DNA of 64,000 nt from Heyndrickxia sp050281185 (GTDB taxonomy: Bacteria > Bacillota > Bacilli > Bacillales > Bacillaceae_C), in NCBI RefSeq assembly GCF_050281185.1, contig NZ_JBNNWS010000013.1:62001-126000 (forward strand), in the 5' to 3' direction. The notes below the pieces were generated by a model that saw only the letters and a program-made list of their open reading frames with translations, was not told the DNA's origin and ran no database searches. Positions 7,573 through 16,352 of the stretch are shown here, in pieces. Within the stretch, counting starts at the first letter, position 1, and each line of letters begins with the position of its first letter. Made by a program: the position numbers and the translations under genes.

Positions 7573-9942
7573 ATGTTAAAATCAAAAACACGCTGGATTG
7601 TACGTGAGACAAAAGAAGAAGCTGTTAATCAGCTTGTAAATCAATTGAACATAACTCCGCTCGTAGCTACTTTACTAGTGAATCGTGGAATAACTGTAAT
7701 CGAGGAAGCTCGTACCTTTTTATATGGTGAAGGAGAGTCTTTTCACGACCCTTTTTTACTCTTAAATATGGAGTCAACAATAAATAGAATTCGTCTAGCG
7801 ATAGATAAAGGTGAACAAATTTTAGTGTTTGGTGATTATGATGCCGATGGTGTGACTAGCACTTCAGTAATGATGACTGTATTACAGGATCTCGGTGCTA
7901 AAGTTGAATTTTACATACCGAATCGATTTACCGAAGGATATGGTCCGAATGAAAAGGCATTTCGCTATGCTGCTTCCATCGGTGTTACACTGATCATAAC
8001 CGTGGATACAGGTATAGCTGCAATCCATGAGGCAAACGTTGCAAAAGAATTAGGGATGGATTTAATAATTACCGATCACCATGAACCTGGCCCAGTCCTG
8101 CCTAATGCCTTTACAATTATCCATCCAAAACTTCCTGAAAGCAACTATCCATTTAAGGAATTAGCTGGTGTCGGTGTGGCATTTAAGTTAGCTCATGCAT
8201 TATACGGGAAAGTCCCTGAACATTTACTAGATTTAGTGTCTATCGGAACTATTGCGGACCTAGTTCCATTACATGGGGAAAATAGACTAATAGTAAAAAA
8301 AGGACTGAAAAAACTAGCGGAATCGAATCGCCCAGGTATCCGGTCACTATTGGAAATTTCAAATACTTCTATATCTGATATTAATGAAGAAACAGTTGGT
8401 TTTGTAATAGGTCCTCGATTAAATGCTGCAGGAAGGTTGGGAAGTGCGGATCCAGCCGTAGAATTGCTATTAAGTGATGATAAAACTACAGCAATGAATA
8501 TAGCCGAGGAAATTGATGCATTAAATAAAGAACGTCAAGCCATCGTAAATGATATAACAAATGAAGCTGTGAAGATGGTTGAAACGACTCCTGAACTGAA
8601 AAATAGCAGTGTTCTAGTTATTGGAAAAGAAGGATGGAATGCTGGGGTTATTGGTATTGTAGCTTCTCGTTTAGTAGATAAGTATTATCGCCCAACAATC
8701 GTTTTAAGCTTTGATTCATCAACAAATATGGCCAAAGGTTCTGCACGAAGCATCGCTGGGTTTGATTTGTTCAAAAATTTATCCACTTGTCGTGATATTC
8801 TTCCTCATTTTGGTGGTCATCCCATGGCGGCAGGTATGACATTGAATATTGATAATGTCTTGGATTTACGTTCCCGCTTAAATGAAATAGCTAGTGATAT
8901 TCTTACGAAAGAAGATTTTATACCGTTAACTGAAATTGATGCATGTATTCCTATTGAAGATATTCATCTTGAATCTATACAACAAATGAATCTGCTCCAA
9001 CCATTTGGTATGGCAAATCCGAAGCCAAAAGTATTACTTGAAAATGTTTCTATCAATCAAATTCGACAAATTGGAGCAGATAATAAACATTTAAAGGTTG
9101 TTTTCGAAAAATCGGATGCTCAATTAGATGGTGTAGGATTTGGCTTAGGTGATTATTCTACGCAAATCTCACCGCTGGCAACCGTTTCAGTAATTGGTGA
9201 GCTAGCAATAAATGAATGGAATAACATTAGAAAGCCGCAAATATTTTTAAAAGATATGATGGTATCAGAGTGGCAGCTTTTTGATGTTAGAGGAAATAAA
9301 CCAGCCGAAAAGTGGCTGCAAAACGTTCCGACTACAGATAGTTATTACATTGTATTTAATGATGGCACATTAGATAGAATACCTGTACAAGATGTAAACG
9401 GGACAACCATTCATTTAAGTGATATAAATGAAGCAGAAATATTAGATATAAATGGCGGAAACATAATATTACTAGATCTCCCTCCAAATAAATTAATACT
9501 AGAATCATTATTCAAGGGGAAAAATCCTGCTCGAATATATACTTATTTTTATCAAAAACAAAATCATTTTTTCAGTACAATTCCCACTCGTGAACATTTT
9601 AAATGGTTTTATGCATTTTTAAGTAAACGTAGGTCCTTTGATTTATACAGATTTGGTAATGATTTAGCCACTCATCGAGGTTGGACTAGAGAAACAATAG
9701 ATTTTATGTCAATGGTGTTTTTTGAACTAGATTTTGTTACAATAAAGGATGGGCTTATTACTCTTAATCCAGTGAAATCAAAAAGAGATTTACAGGAATC
9801 AATAACCTACCGGGAGAAATTAGAAAAAATAACATTAGAAAATGAATTATTATTTTCATCCTATCAAGAATTAAAATCTTGGTTTGATAAAAGAATAACT
9901 TGTTCTGAAAAGCTTGAGGAGGAAACAAAGCTATGGACTTAA
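7573..9942 (+). CDS. recJ: Single-stranded-DNA-specific exonuclease RecJ
   Basis: 789 residues, the length of Bacillus RecJ (longer than in E. coli because of a C-terminal extension). The DHH phosphoesterase domain carries GDYDADG (residues 87-93) and the metal-binding DHH (168-170). The DHHA1 domain has GGHPMAAGMT near residue 415, followed by an OB-like region. It is a 5'-3' exonuclease on single-stranded DNA in recombination and mismatch repair. Start ATG follows AAAGGGGTGG. The stop overlaps the start of apt by 10 bases, so the two are co-translated. Confidence 0.96.
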   Translation: MLKSKTRWIVRETKEEAVNQLVNQLNITPLVATLLVNRGITVIEEARTFLYGEGESFHDPFLLLNMESTINRIRLAIDKGEQILVFGDYDADGVTSTSVMMTVLQDLGAKVEFYIPNRFTEGYGPNEKAFRYAASIGVTLIITVDTGIAAIHEANVAKELGMDLIITDHHEPGPVLPNAFTIIHPKLPESNYPFKELAGVGVAFKLAHALYGKVPEHLLDLVSIGTIADLVPLHGENRLIVKKGLKKLAESNRPGIRSLLEISNTSISDINEETVGFVIGPRLNAAGRLGSADPAVELLLSDDKTTAMNIAEEIDALNKERQAIVNDITNEAVKMVETTPELKNSSVLVIGKEGWNAGVIGIVASRLVDKYYRPTIVLSFDSSTNMAKGSARSIAGFDLFKNLSTCRDILPHFGGHPMAAGMTLNIDNVLDLRSRLNEIASDILTKEDFIPLTEIDACIPIEDIHLESIQQMNLLQPFGMANPKPKVLLENVSINQIRQIGADNKHLKVVFEKSDAQLDGVGFGLGDYSTQISPLATVSVIGELAINEWNNIRKPQIFLKDMMVSEWQLFDVRGNKPAEKWLQNVPTTDSYYIVFNDGTLDRIPVQDVNGTTIHLSDINEAEILDINGGNIILLDLPPNKLILESLFKGKNPARIYTYFYQKQNHFFSTIPTREHFKWFYAFLSKRRSFDLYRFGNDLATHRGWTRETIDFMSMVFFELDFVTIKDGLITLNPVKSKRDLQESITYREKLEKITLENELLFSSYQELKSWFDKRITCSEKLEEETKLWT

Positions 9943-10445
9943 AACAATTTGTAACCATTGTTCCTGATTGGCCAAAAGAAGGAATTGTATTTAAAGATAT
10001 TACGACATTAATGGACAACGGACAAGCATATAAATACGCAACAGATCAAATTGTAGAATATGCCAAAAATAAAGAAATTGATATTGTTGTTGGACCTGAA
10101 GCACGCGGCTTTATTATTGGCTGCCCAGTTGCATATGCACTAGAGGTAGGGTTCGCACCAGTAAGAAAACCTGGAAAACTTCCTCGTGAAACGATTAAGG
10201 TAGAATATGGTTTAGAATATGGAAAGGATGCTTTAACCATTCATAAGGATGCAATTAAACCAGGACAACGTGTTTTAATTACAGATGATTTACTTGCAAC
10301 CGGTGGTACGATTGAAGCGACTATTAAATTAGTTGAGGAACTTGGAGGAATCGTAGCTGGGATAGCTTTTCTTATCGAACTTTCCTATCTTGAGGGTAGA
10401 AAGAACCTTGAAGGTTATGATATCTTAACATTAATGAATTATTAA
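9933..10445 (+). CDS. apt: Adenine phosphoribosyltransferase
   Basis: 170 residues, the standard length. It contains 'VVGPEARGFIIG' and the PRPP-binding loop VLITDDLLATGGT (about residues 114-126). It converts adenine and PRPP to AMP in purine salvage. The ribosome binding site GAGGAGG lies inside the end of recJ. The recJ-apt-relA order is that of B. subtilis. Confidence 0.97.
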   Translation: MDLKQFVTIVPDWPKEGIVFKDITTLMDNGQAYKYATDQIVEYAKNKEIDIVVGPEARGFIIGCPVAYALEVGFAPVRKPGKLPRETIKVEYGLEYGKDALTIHKDAIKPGQRVLITDDLLATGGTIEATIKLVEELGGIVAGIAFLIELSYLEGRKNLEGYDILTLMNY

Positions 10446-10454
10446 TATGAAATA

Positions 10455-10483
10455 TGTAAGCACTCTTTTTAGGGTGCTTTTTA
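10455..10483 (+). terminator. Probable terminator after apt
   Basis: AGCACTC / GGGTGCT hairpin (one G-T pair) followed by TTTTT. The remaining 190 bases before relA are A+T-rich; I see no other gene there. Confidence 0.65.
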
Positions 10484-10676
10484 TCATAGGGAAATGAATA
10501 AAATGCGACAAATTATCATTAATTTCTAGAAAAAACTACAACAATCACTTTACTTTATACGTTTTTTTTTCGATAATAGTAATTATAATCATTTTAATCT
10601 TAGGCTTTATATTTGTTTTATATCTATAATATTCGAACTATTTTTTACATTATTTTATATAAAGGTGATTTTATAT

Positions 10677-12866
10677 ATGGCGAAGGATCAAATATTATCC
10701 GCCGAACAGGTTATTGAGCGTACAACTGAATATTTAAATGAAGAGCACGTTGCTTTAGTGAGGAAAGCATATGAGTTTGCTGAAAACGCGCATAAAGAAC
10801 AGTATCGAAAATCAGGTGAACCGTATATTATCCATCCTGTTCAAGTAGCAGGTATTTTAGCGGATTTGGAAATGGATCCTTCAACTGTAGCTGCGGGCTT
10901 TTTGCATGATGTAGTTGAAGATACAGATATTACATTAGATGAAATTCGACAAGCATTTAATGATGAAGTGGCTATGCTTGTAGACGGTGTTACAAAATTG
11001 GGGAAAATTAAGTATAAGTCCCATGAAGAGCAGCAAGCCGAAAATCATCGAAAAATGTTTGTAGCAATGGCACAGGATATTCGAGTTATTTTAATTAAGC
11101 TTGCTGATCGTCTTCATAATATGAGGACATTAAAACATTTACCGATCGAGAAGCAACGCAGAATTGCAAACGAAACGATAGAAATATTTGCTCCTCTAGC
11201 GCATCGTCTAGGTATTTCAAAAATCAAATGGGAGCTTGAAGATACTGCACTTCGGTACTTGAATCCTCAACAATATTATCGGATTGTAAATTTAATGAAG
11301 AAAAAGCGGGCAGAACGTGAGCAATATTTAGAAGATGTAATTGAAGAGGTAAATGAAAGACTAGAAGATGTCTCAATCAAAGCGGAAATTTCCGGCCGTC
11401 CTAAACATATTTATTCCATTTATCGAAAAATGGTACTACAGCATAAACAGTTTAATGAAATTTATGATTTATTAGCTGTGAGAATTATAGTTAAAAGCAT
11501 AAAAGATTGCTATGCCGTTTTAGGGATTATTCATACGTGTTGGAAGCCAATGCCTGGAAGATTTAAAGATTACATTGCCATGCCAAAAACAAATATGTAT
11601 CAATCTCTCCATACAACAGTAATTGGTCCAAAGGGTGACCCATTAGAGGTACAAATTCGTACAATTGAAATGCATCGAATCTCCGAATTTGGGGTGGCAG
11701 CTCACTGGGCATATAAAGAAGGAAAAGCATCGAACACAAAAACTTCATTTGAAAAAAAATTGTCTTGGTTTAGAGAAATACTTGAATTTCAAAATGAATC
11801 GGAAAACGCCGAAGAATTTATGGAATCATTAAAAATTGATTTATTTTCAGATATGGTATTTGTGTTTACTCCAAAAGGAGATGTCATAGAGTTAGCATCA
11901 GGGTCTGTCCCAATTGATTTTGCTTATCGAGTCCATTCAGAAATCGGCAATAAAACGATAGGAGCAAAAGTAAACGGGAAAATGGTCACCCTTGACTATA
12001 AATTAAAAACGGGTGATATCGTTGAAATATTAACATCCAAGCATTCTTATGGTCCTAGTCAAGACTGGATTAAATTAGTGCAAACCTCTCAAGCAAAAAA
12101 TAAAATACGTCAATTTTTCAAGCGTCAACGCAAAGAAGAAAATATTGTAAAGGGTAGAGAATTAGTAGAAAAAGAAATCAAAAATATGGATTTTGATTTA
12201 AAAGAAATAATCACACCTGAGAATTTGAAACGTGTTGCGGAGAAATTTAATTTTGTCAATGAAGAGGATATGTATGCAGCTGTTGGTTTTAATGGGATTA
12301 CCGCATTGCAAATTGCCAATCGTTTAACAGAAAAATTAAGACGGAAACGGGATCAGGAAGAAGCTGTAAACGAAATTGTCTCTGAGATGAAAGCACCAAC
12401 AAAACACAAAAAGCGAGATGCTGGTGTAACGGTTAAAGGAATCGATAACTTACTTATCCGTATATCAAGGTGCTGTAATCCAGTTCCAGGTGATGAAATT
12501 GTCGGATTTATTACAAAAGGAAGAGGGGTATCTGTACACCGGTCTGATTGTCCTAATGTAGCTTCTGATGAATATCAAAATCGTTTAATTTCCGTAGAGT
12601 GGGAATCGGATGTAACGTGTAGCAAAGAATATAATGTGGAAATTGAAATTTTTGGTTATGATCGTCACGGTATATTGAATGAAGTGCTTCAAACAGTAAA
12701 TGAAACGAAAACGAATATAACAGCTGTAAGCGGCCGTTCAGATCGTAATAAAATGGCAACGATTAACATGTCTATTTCCATTCAAAATATAAGCCATCTT
12801 CACAAAGTAGTCGAACGAATTAAACAAATACCAGATATATATTCTGTGCGCCGGATAATGAGTTAA
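10677..12866 (+). CDS. relA: Bifunctional (p)ppGpp synthetase/hydrolase (Rel)
   Basis: 729 residues with every domain of a long RSH enzyme. The HD hydrolase domain (H53, HD at 77-78) is intact. The synthetase domain holds 'ISGRPKHIYSIYRKM' near 240 and 'FKDYIAMPKTNMYQSLHTTV' near 300. TGS begins at about 398, the zinc-finger segment has RCCNPVPGDE near 598, and a C-terminal ACT domain follows. It therefore should both make and degrade the stringent-response alarmone. Start: ATG at 10677 is preceded by AAAGGTGAT at the proper distance and matches Bacillus RelA (MA.DQ.L.AEQVI); an upstream in-frame ATA/TTG-type start at 10665 is not supported. Confidence 0.97.
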   Translation: MAKDQILSAEQVIERTTEYLNEEHVALVRKAYEFAENAHKEQYRKSGEPYIIHPVQVAGILADLEMDPSTVAAGFLHDVVEDTDITLDEIRQAFNDEVAMLVDGVTKLGKIKYKSHEEQQAENHRKMFVAMAQDIRVILIKLADRLHNMRTLKHLPIEKQRRIANETIEIFAPLAHRLGISKIKWELEDTALRYLNPQQYYRIVNLMKKKRAEREQYLEDVIEEVNERLEDVSIKAEISGRPKHIYSIYRKMVLQHKQFNEIYDLLAVRIIVKSIKDCYAVLGIIHTCWKPMPGRFKDYIAMPKTNMYQSLHTTVIGPKGDPLEVQIRTIEMHRISEFGVAAHWAYKEGKASNTKTSFEKKLSWFREILEFQNESENAEEFMESLKIDLFSDMVFVFTPKGDVIELASGSVPIDFAYRVHSEIGNKTIGAKVNGKMVTLDYKLKTGDIVEILTSKHSYGPSQDWIKLVQTSQAKNKIRQFFKRQRKEENIVKGRELVEKEIKNMDFDLKEIITPENLKRVAEKFNFVNEEDMYAAVGFNGITALQIANRLTEKLRRKRDQEEAVNEIVSEMKAPTKHKKRDAGVTVKGIDNLLIRISRCCNPVPGDEIVGFITKGRGVSVHRSDCPNVASDEYQNRLISVEWESDVTCSKEYNVEIEIFGYDRHGILNEVLQTVNETKTNITAVSGRSDRNKMATINMSISIQNISHLHKVVERIKQIPDIYSVRRIMS

Positions 12867-12872
12867 AATAAG

Positions 12873-13016
12873 AGTTCAAAAATGAGGACAAAAAGAGCCG
12901 AGAAGTTCAAGAAGCGTAGACTCCGAGCACCAGAGCGTATGCTTTTAATACGTGAGGAGCGGAGGAGCAAGCTGACGCTGAAATTCGACAGCTATTTTTC
13001 CCGGACTTTTTGAACT
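12873..13016 (+). repeat. Intergenic repeat family 2, copy 1
   Basis: 144 bp bounded by terminal inverted repeats AGTTCAAAAA and TTTTTGAACT. The reverse complement of most of its length recurs at 58544-58690. It fills nearly the whole relA-dtd gap. Confidence 0.88.
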
Positions 13017-13041
13017 ACCTATTAAAGGGGTTATTTCAACA

Positions 13042-13479
13042 ATGAAAGTTGTTTTACAAAGAAGTAAGCAAGCAAATGTGAAAGTTAACGGAGAAATTAT
13101 TGGGGAAATATCAAAAGGATTTGTCTTGCTAGTAGGACTTACTCATGACGATACAGAGGCAGACGTGAAATACCTTGCAGACAAAATCGTTAATTTAAGG
13201 GTTTTTGAGGATGAAAATGAGAAGATGAATTTTTCGCTTCTTGACGTCGGAGGTCAAATTTTGTCCGTTTCCCAATTTACGTTATACGGGGATTGTCGCA
13301 AGGGGAGACGACCTAATTTTATGGATGCTGCTAAACCTGAGAAAGCGGAAATCCTGTACAATCTTTTTAATCATATGTTAAAAGAAAAAGGGGTTTATGT
13401 TGCCACTGGCAAATTTGGTGCCATGATGGATGTAACATTAACAAATGATGGTCCAGTAACGTTAATAATTGAAAGTTAA
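13042..13479 (+). CDS. dtd: D-aminoacyl-tRNA deacylase
   Basis: 145 residues, matching DTD from start (MKVVLQRSKQANVKVNGE) to the C-terminal 'NDGPVTLIIES', where the conserved GP cis-proline motif is present; SQFTLYG carries the other active-site motif. It removes D-amino acids, and glycine mischarged on tRNA-Ala. Downstream of relA as in B. subtilis, but separated from it by a family 2 repeat. An AGGGG ribosome binding site lies somewhat far (about 10 bases) from the ATG. A strong terminator follows. Confidence 0.96.
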   Translation: MKVVLQRSKQANVKVNGEIIGEISKGFVLLVGLTHDDTEADVKYLADKIVNLRVFEDENEKMNFSLLDVGGQILSVSQFTLYGDCRKGRRPNFMDAAKPEKAEILYNLFNHMLKEKGVYVATGKFGAMMDVTLTNDGPVTLIIES

Positions 13480-13485
13480 AAGATG

Positions 13486-13527
13486 GAGGCTGTCTGATAC
13501 TTTATCAGACAGCCTCTTCTTTTTTTA
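13486..13527 (+). terminator. Terminator of dtd
   Basis: 14-bp stem GAGGCTGTCTGATA / TATCAGACAGCCTC with a 3-base loop and an 11-base pyrimidine, mostly T, tail. Confidence 0.95.
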
Positions 13528-13728
13528 AAGGTAAGAATGTATAAATTTTTAAAGGGTAAAAGTTTCAAAAAAGTGTCTGCGTTGTCTAGCGCAAGCAGCC
13601 GTCTGCTAGCGGATTTCTCCGTCTCCTCCCTACGATAAGTCAACATCGACTCGTCCTTCGCCGTGTTTCCTTTATCTCAGTCGAAGACTACGAAATCCTT
13701 ACGCTAGAGCTGCGGCGCTTGCGCATTT
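13527..13728 (+). repeat. Intergenic repeat family 1, copy C, with 5' extension
   Basis: The core is 13584-13728. Its outer arms differ from the other copies but still pair: GCGCAAGC near the start and GCTTGCGC at the end. The 57 bases before the core (13527-13583) recur before copy F, so C and F share a longer module. It abuts the stop of the amidase gene on the other strand. Confidence 0.88.
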
Positions 13729-13729
13729 C

Positions 13730-15250
13730 TTATTCAAAGTACTCACTCAATCCATTAAATATTCCTGTTGAAATTAATTCTTGGTATTGTCTGCTATTAA
13801 TAGCAGCTTCCTGTAGTGGATTACTTAGGTATCCAAGTTCTAAGAGTACTGCAGGCTGATTGTTTTCGCGAAGTACATGGAAATCTCCAAAGCGAACACC
13901 GCGGTCGTTGATATCTGTTACGCTGGATATCTCTTGGTTAATATCTTGTGCTAATTTTTTATGAATTGAATGATAGTAATAACTTGTATGTCCAGTTACA
14001 CTTTGATCATTATTACTATCGTAATGAAGACTAATAAAAGCATCAGCCTGATTCATTTGCGAAATATTTACTCTTGATGGCAAGGATATATAATTGTCAT
14101 CCTTTCTAGTTAGTAAAACATTTGCTCCTGCATTTAATAGTTTCTCATACAAGATTTTTGCAGTTTTTAATGTAATGTTTTTCTCCAAAGTACCCAAAAA
14201 TCCTATTGTTCCAGAATCTCTTCCACCATGTCCCGGATCAATAATGATTATTTTTCCTTCTATTCCTTTTTGGGTGTCGACTTTTTTATTACTATTTGTT
14301 ACTAAAGTAGATTTCACTATCCATGATGCAACATATGCATAGCTGCCATTGGCAAGTTGAATTTTATACCAGTCATTTTTCCTTTCAATGATTGGATAAG
14401 TATCACCACTATTGCCTCTAGCTAAAATAGCTGAATGAATACTTGGCTGACTGCGAAAATTTGTACCATCATTCAAAATAATAATCTCATCATGTTTGGT
14501 AAAGTCATCCTCATTGTTGGCATTCGGTCCCTGAGATGTTTTTTCAACGAACCAACCAGCAATCCATCCATTCGAATGGTTCCCAAGTTTAATGTTTACC
14601 CAATTATTTGACTCGCTAAGTATTTCAAAAACTTGTCCATCATTAAGTGAAGCGATAATTTTTCCATCTAATGTTGGCTTGTTTCGAACATTTAATTGAC
14701 TTACTTTGATTTTTCCGTAAAGTTGTGTTTTTGATTCAGGAGTTTTTAAAGACTGCACTGTAGCATTATTTTTTGGTGTATCAACATACTGTCTACTTAC
14801 CCACCCTACTTGATTTCCAGATGATACTTTTATCCACTCTCCTGTTTCCTCAAGAATTTGAACCTGGTCACCTGTATTTAATTTTTCAATAATTGTACTT
14901 GAAAGATTTGGAGAGGATCGAACATTTAATCGATCAACATTAATGGTTCCGGTTAAGGAATTAGATTGAAAACTATCTACCTTTACATGCCAGCTTGCAA
15001 CCCACCCACTTTTCCCGCTTGAAATTTGAACCTCATACCAGTCTTCTTTCGTTTGGAGCAAGGGGTAGGTATCTCCTTTTTTTGCTTTCTCCAATATTGG
15101 ATAAGACAGACCTGGTCCTTTTCGGATGTTTAAAATATCAGTGTTAATGGTAACTTTTTTAGTTGCGGCATCCACATGAACGAAGGGATTTAAACTACTT
15201 CCAGAACAAATAAATATAAAGATTAAAAGCATAGATAACCCTTTTTTCAA
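13730..15250 (-). CDS. Secreted N-acetylmuramoyl-L-alanine amidase with four SH3 domains
   Basis: 506 residues. A signal peptide covers roughly residues 1-28 (MKKGLSMLLIFIFICSGSS...). Four bacterial SH3 repeats follow, at about 30-91, 97-157, 175-236 and 251-313, each with an 'LN(V/I)R..P' or 'FRSQP' core. The catalytic Amidase_3 domain is at about 328-506: IIIDPGHGG, TLEKN and SLHYD supply the zinc ligands and LLELGY the catalytic Glu. It cuts the amide bond between muramic acid and the stem peptide. The position matches B. subtilis yrvJ between dtd and hisS. Start TTG with AAGGAGGTG upstream on the minus strand. Confidence 0.92.
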   Translation of the reverse strand: MKKGLSMLLIFIFICSGSSLNPFVHVDAATKKVTINTDILNIRKGPGLSYPILEKAKKGDTYPLLQTKEDWYEVQISSGKSGWVASWHVKVDSFQSNSLTGTINVDRLNVRSSPNLSSTIIEKLNTGDQVQILEETGEWIKVSSGNQVGWVSRQYVDTPKNNATVQSLKTPESKTQLYGKIKVSQLNVRNKPTLDGKIIASLNDGQVFEILSESNNWVNIKLGNHSNGWIAGWFVEKTSQGPNANNEDDFTKHDEIIILNDGTNFRSQPSIHSAILARGNSGDTYPIIERKNDWYKIQLANGSYAYVASWIVKSTLVTNSNKKVDTQKGIEGKIIIIDPGHGGRDSGTIGFLGTLEKNITLKTAKILYEKLLNAGANVLLTRKDDNYISLPSRVNISQMNQADAFISLHYDSNNDQSVTGHTSYYYHSIHKKLAQDINQEISSVTDINDRGVRFGDFHVLRENNQPAVLLELGYLSNPLQEAAINSRQYQELISTGIFNGLSEYFE

Positions 15251-15565
15251 TGGTTTACACCACCTCCTTCTTCGATAAAAGTTATAAAAAGTATTTCTTA
15301 TGTATTCTTGAAAATATTAAAAATCTCCTTTTTTTATGGAAGAAAAAATGAATCTAAGGAAAGGATAATAGTATGACAAAAATTGATATATTCACTACAT
15401 TTATGATGTCTTTCTCATATTTTCGAGTTAATAGTTGAAAGGACTAAAAGAATGAGAAAACTCTTAGTGGCGGAATTGAATAATCTTTTTTGGAAAAACC
15501 TGACTCGAAAAACGCTGAATAAATTTAGCTTATTTTGACTAAAAAATATGAAGGAGAAAATAATT

Positions 15566-15742
15566 ATGCGTGCTAATGAAAGAAACCAACAGGTATCTGA
15601 TGGAACTAATCAAATCTTTGGTGCAAATTTTCATGAATTTATTCAAAAGGAAAATCAAGCTTCATCATTGGAGCTTGCATCCGAATTTGGTTTATCGTTA
15701 GGTGAAGTAAAGTTATTAAAAAAGAAATTGGAGCGTTCATAA
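15566..15742 (+). CDS. Small conserved hypothetical protein (YrzK position)
   Basis: 58 residues, start ATG at 15566 behind AAGGAG. The C-terminal half (SLELASEFGLSLGEVKLLKKKLERS region) reads like a helix-turn-helix. No signal peptide or membrane segment. B. subtilis has a small gene, yrzK, in the same place between the amidase gene and hisS, so this is probably its counterpart; function unknown. A further in-frame ATG at 15548 lacks a ribosome binding site. The 315-bp divergent gap to the amidase gene shows no other gene. Confidence 0.7.
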   Translation: MRANERNQQVSDGTNQIFGANFHEFIQKENQASSLELASEFGLSLGEVKLLKKKLERS

Positions 15743-15761
15743 CTTTTTTTCGATTGTGACC

Positions 15762-15790
15762 TTGACAACGTGAAACCAGCCTCGTATTAT
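15762..15790 (+). promoter_or_regulatory. Consensus sigma-A promoter P1, 560 bp upstream of hisS
   Basis: TTGACA, exactly 17 bp, TATTAT; 11 of 12 consensus bases. It lies well upstream of the T-box leader, so what it transcribes first is not obvious. Confidence 0.78.
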
Positions 15791-15851
15791 TATAAAAAGG
15801 TTGTTTTCAAATGATCTGGGCTTATCGGATTATTCTCAGTCTAAATTAGTA

Positions 15852-15879
15852 TTGAGACGTGCTCTTTTCCCTATATAAT
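15852..15879 (+). promoter_or_regulatory. Second sigma-A-like promoter P2 upstream of hisS
   Basis: TTGAGA, 16 bp, TATAAT. It reads into the two overlapping hairpins at 15916-15963. Confidence 0.65.
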
Positions 15880-15915
15880 TTGTGTTTATTTTATATTAGG
15901 AAAAAAATTAGCGTC

Positions 15916-15963
15916 GTAAAAATCTAAATGCCGATTTTTACTTTGTTTTTTATAAAACAAAGT
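15916..15963 (+). other. Two overlapping, mutually exclusive hairpins before the hisS T-box
   Basis: Hairpin 1 pairs GTAAAAATC with GATTTTTAC (9 bp, followed by a T-rich stretch). Hairpin 2 pairs ACTTTGTTTT with AAAACAAAGT (10 bp). They share bases 15940-15941, so they cannot both form fully. Hairpin 1 could act as a weak terminator ending a short RNA from P1 or P2. Confidence 0.5.
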
Positions 15964-16011
15964 TTAAGAAAAGAGCCTATAAATAAAATAAAAATACTCA
16001 CATATAACCAT

Positions 16012-16257
16012 TGATAAAGCATAGTAGTTAAGAAACACATGAAAAGAGAGGAAATGTCTGAGGCTGGGAGCATTTCTGCATGATGACTTAATGAATGAAC
16101 ACTTTGTAGGTTTCTCCTTGAAAAGTTGTTTCTTAGTAGGGGTGAACGTCTAGCAGGCGTTAACTGTGTTAAGTGGAAGCTTTTGCTTCAATTAGGGTGG
16201 CACCACGGGAATAAAACTCTCGTCCCTTGTTTTATACAAGGGATTGGGAGTTTTTTT
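16012..16257 (+). promoter_or_regulatory. T-box riboswitch leader of hisS-aspS
   Basis: The conserved T-box AGGGTGGCACCACG is at 16194-16207 and is followed by a terminator hairpin (16214-16257: AACTC...CCCTTGT / ACAAGGGA...GAGTT plus T-run). The likely specifier codon is CAC (His) at 16100-16102, in the bulge of a stem whose base pairs AGAAAC with GTTTCT. Uncharged tRNA-His should stabilise the antiterminator and switch on hisS. The 5' limit is approximate. Confidence 0.9.
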
Positions 16258-16352
16258 ATATTTAATGAAATTCTTATGACCAGAGTAGAGTTGAGAATCC
16301 CGATAGAGAAAAACTGGTTCTCACCTCTTCTTTTAGAAATGGAGGAACATTT

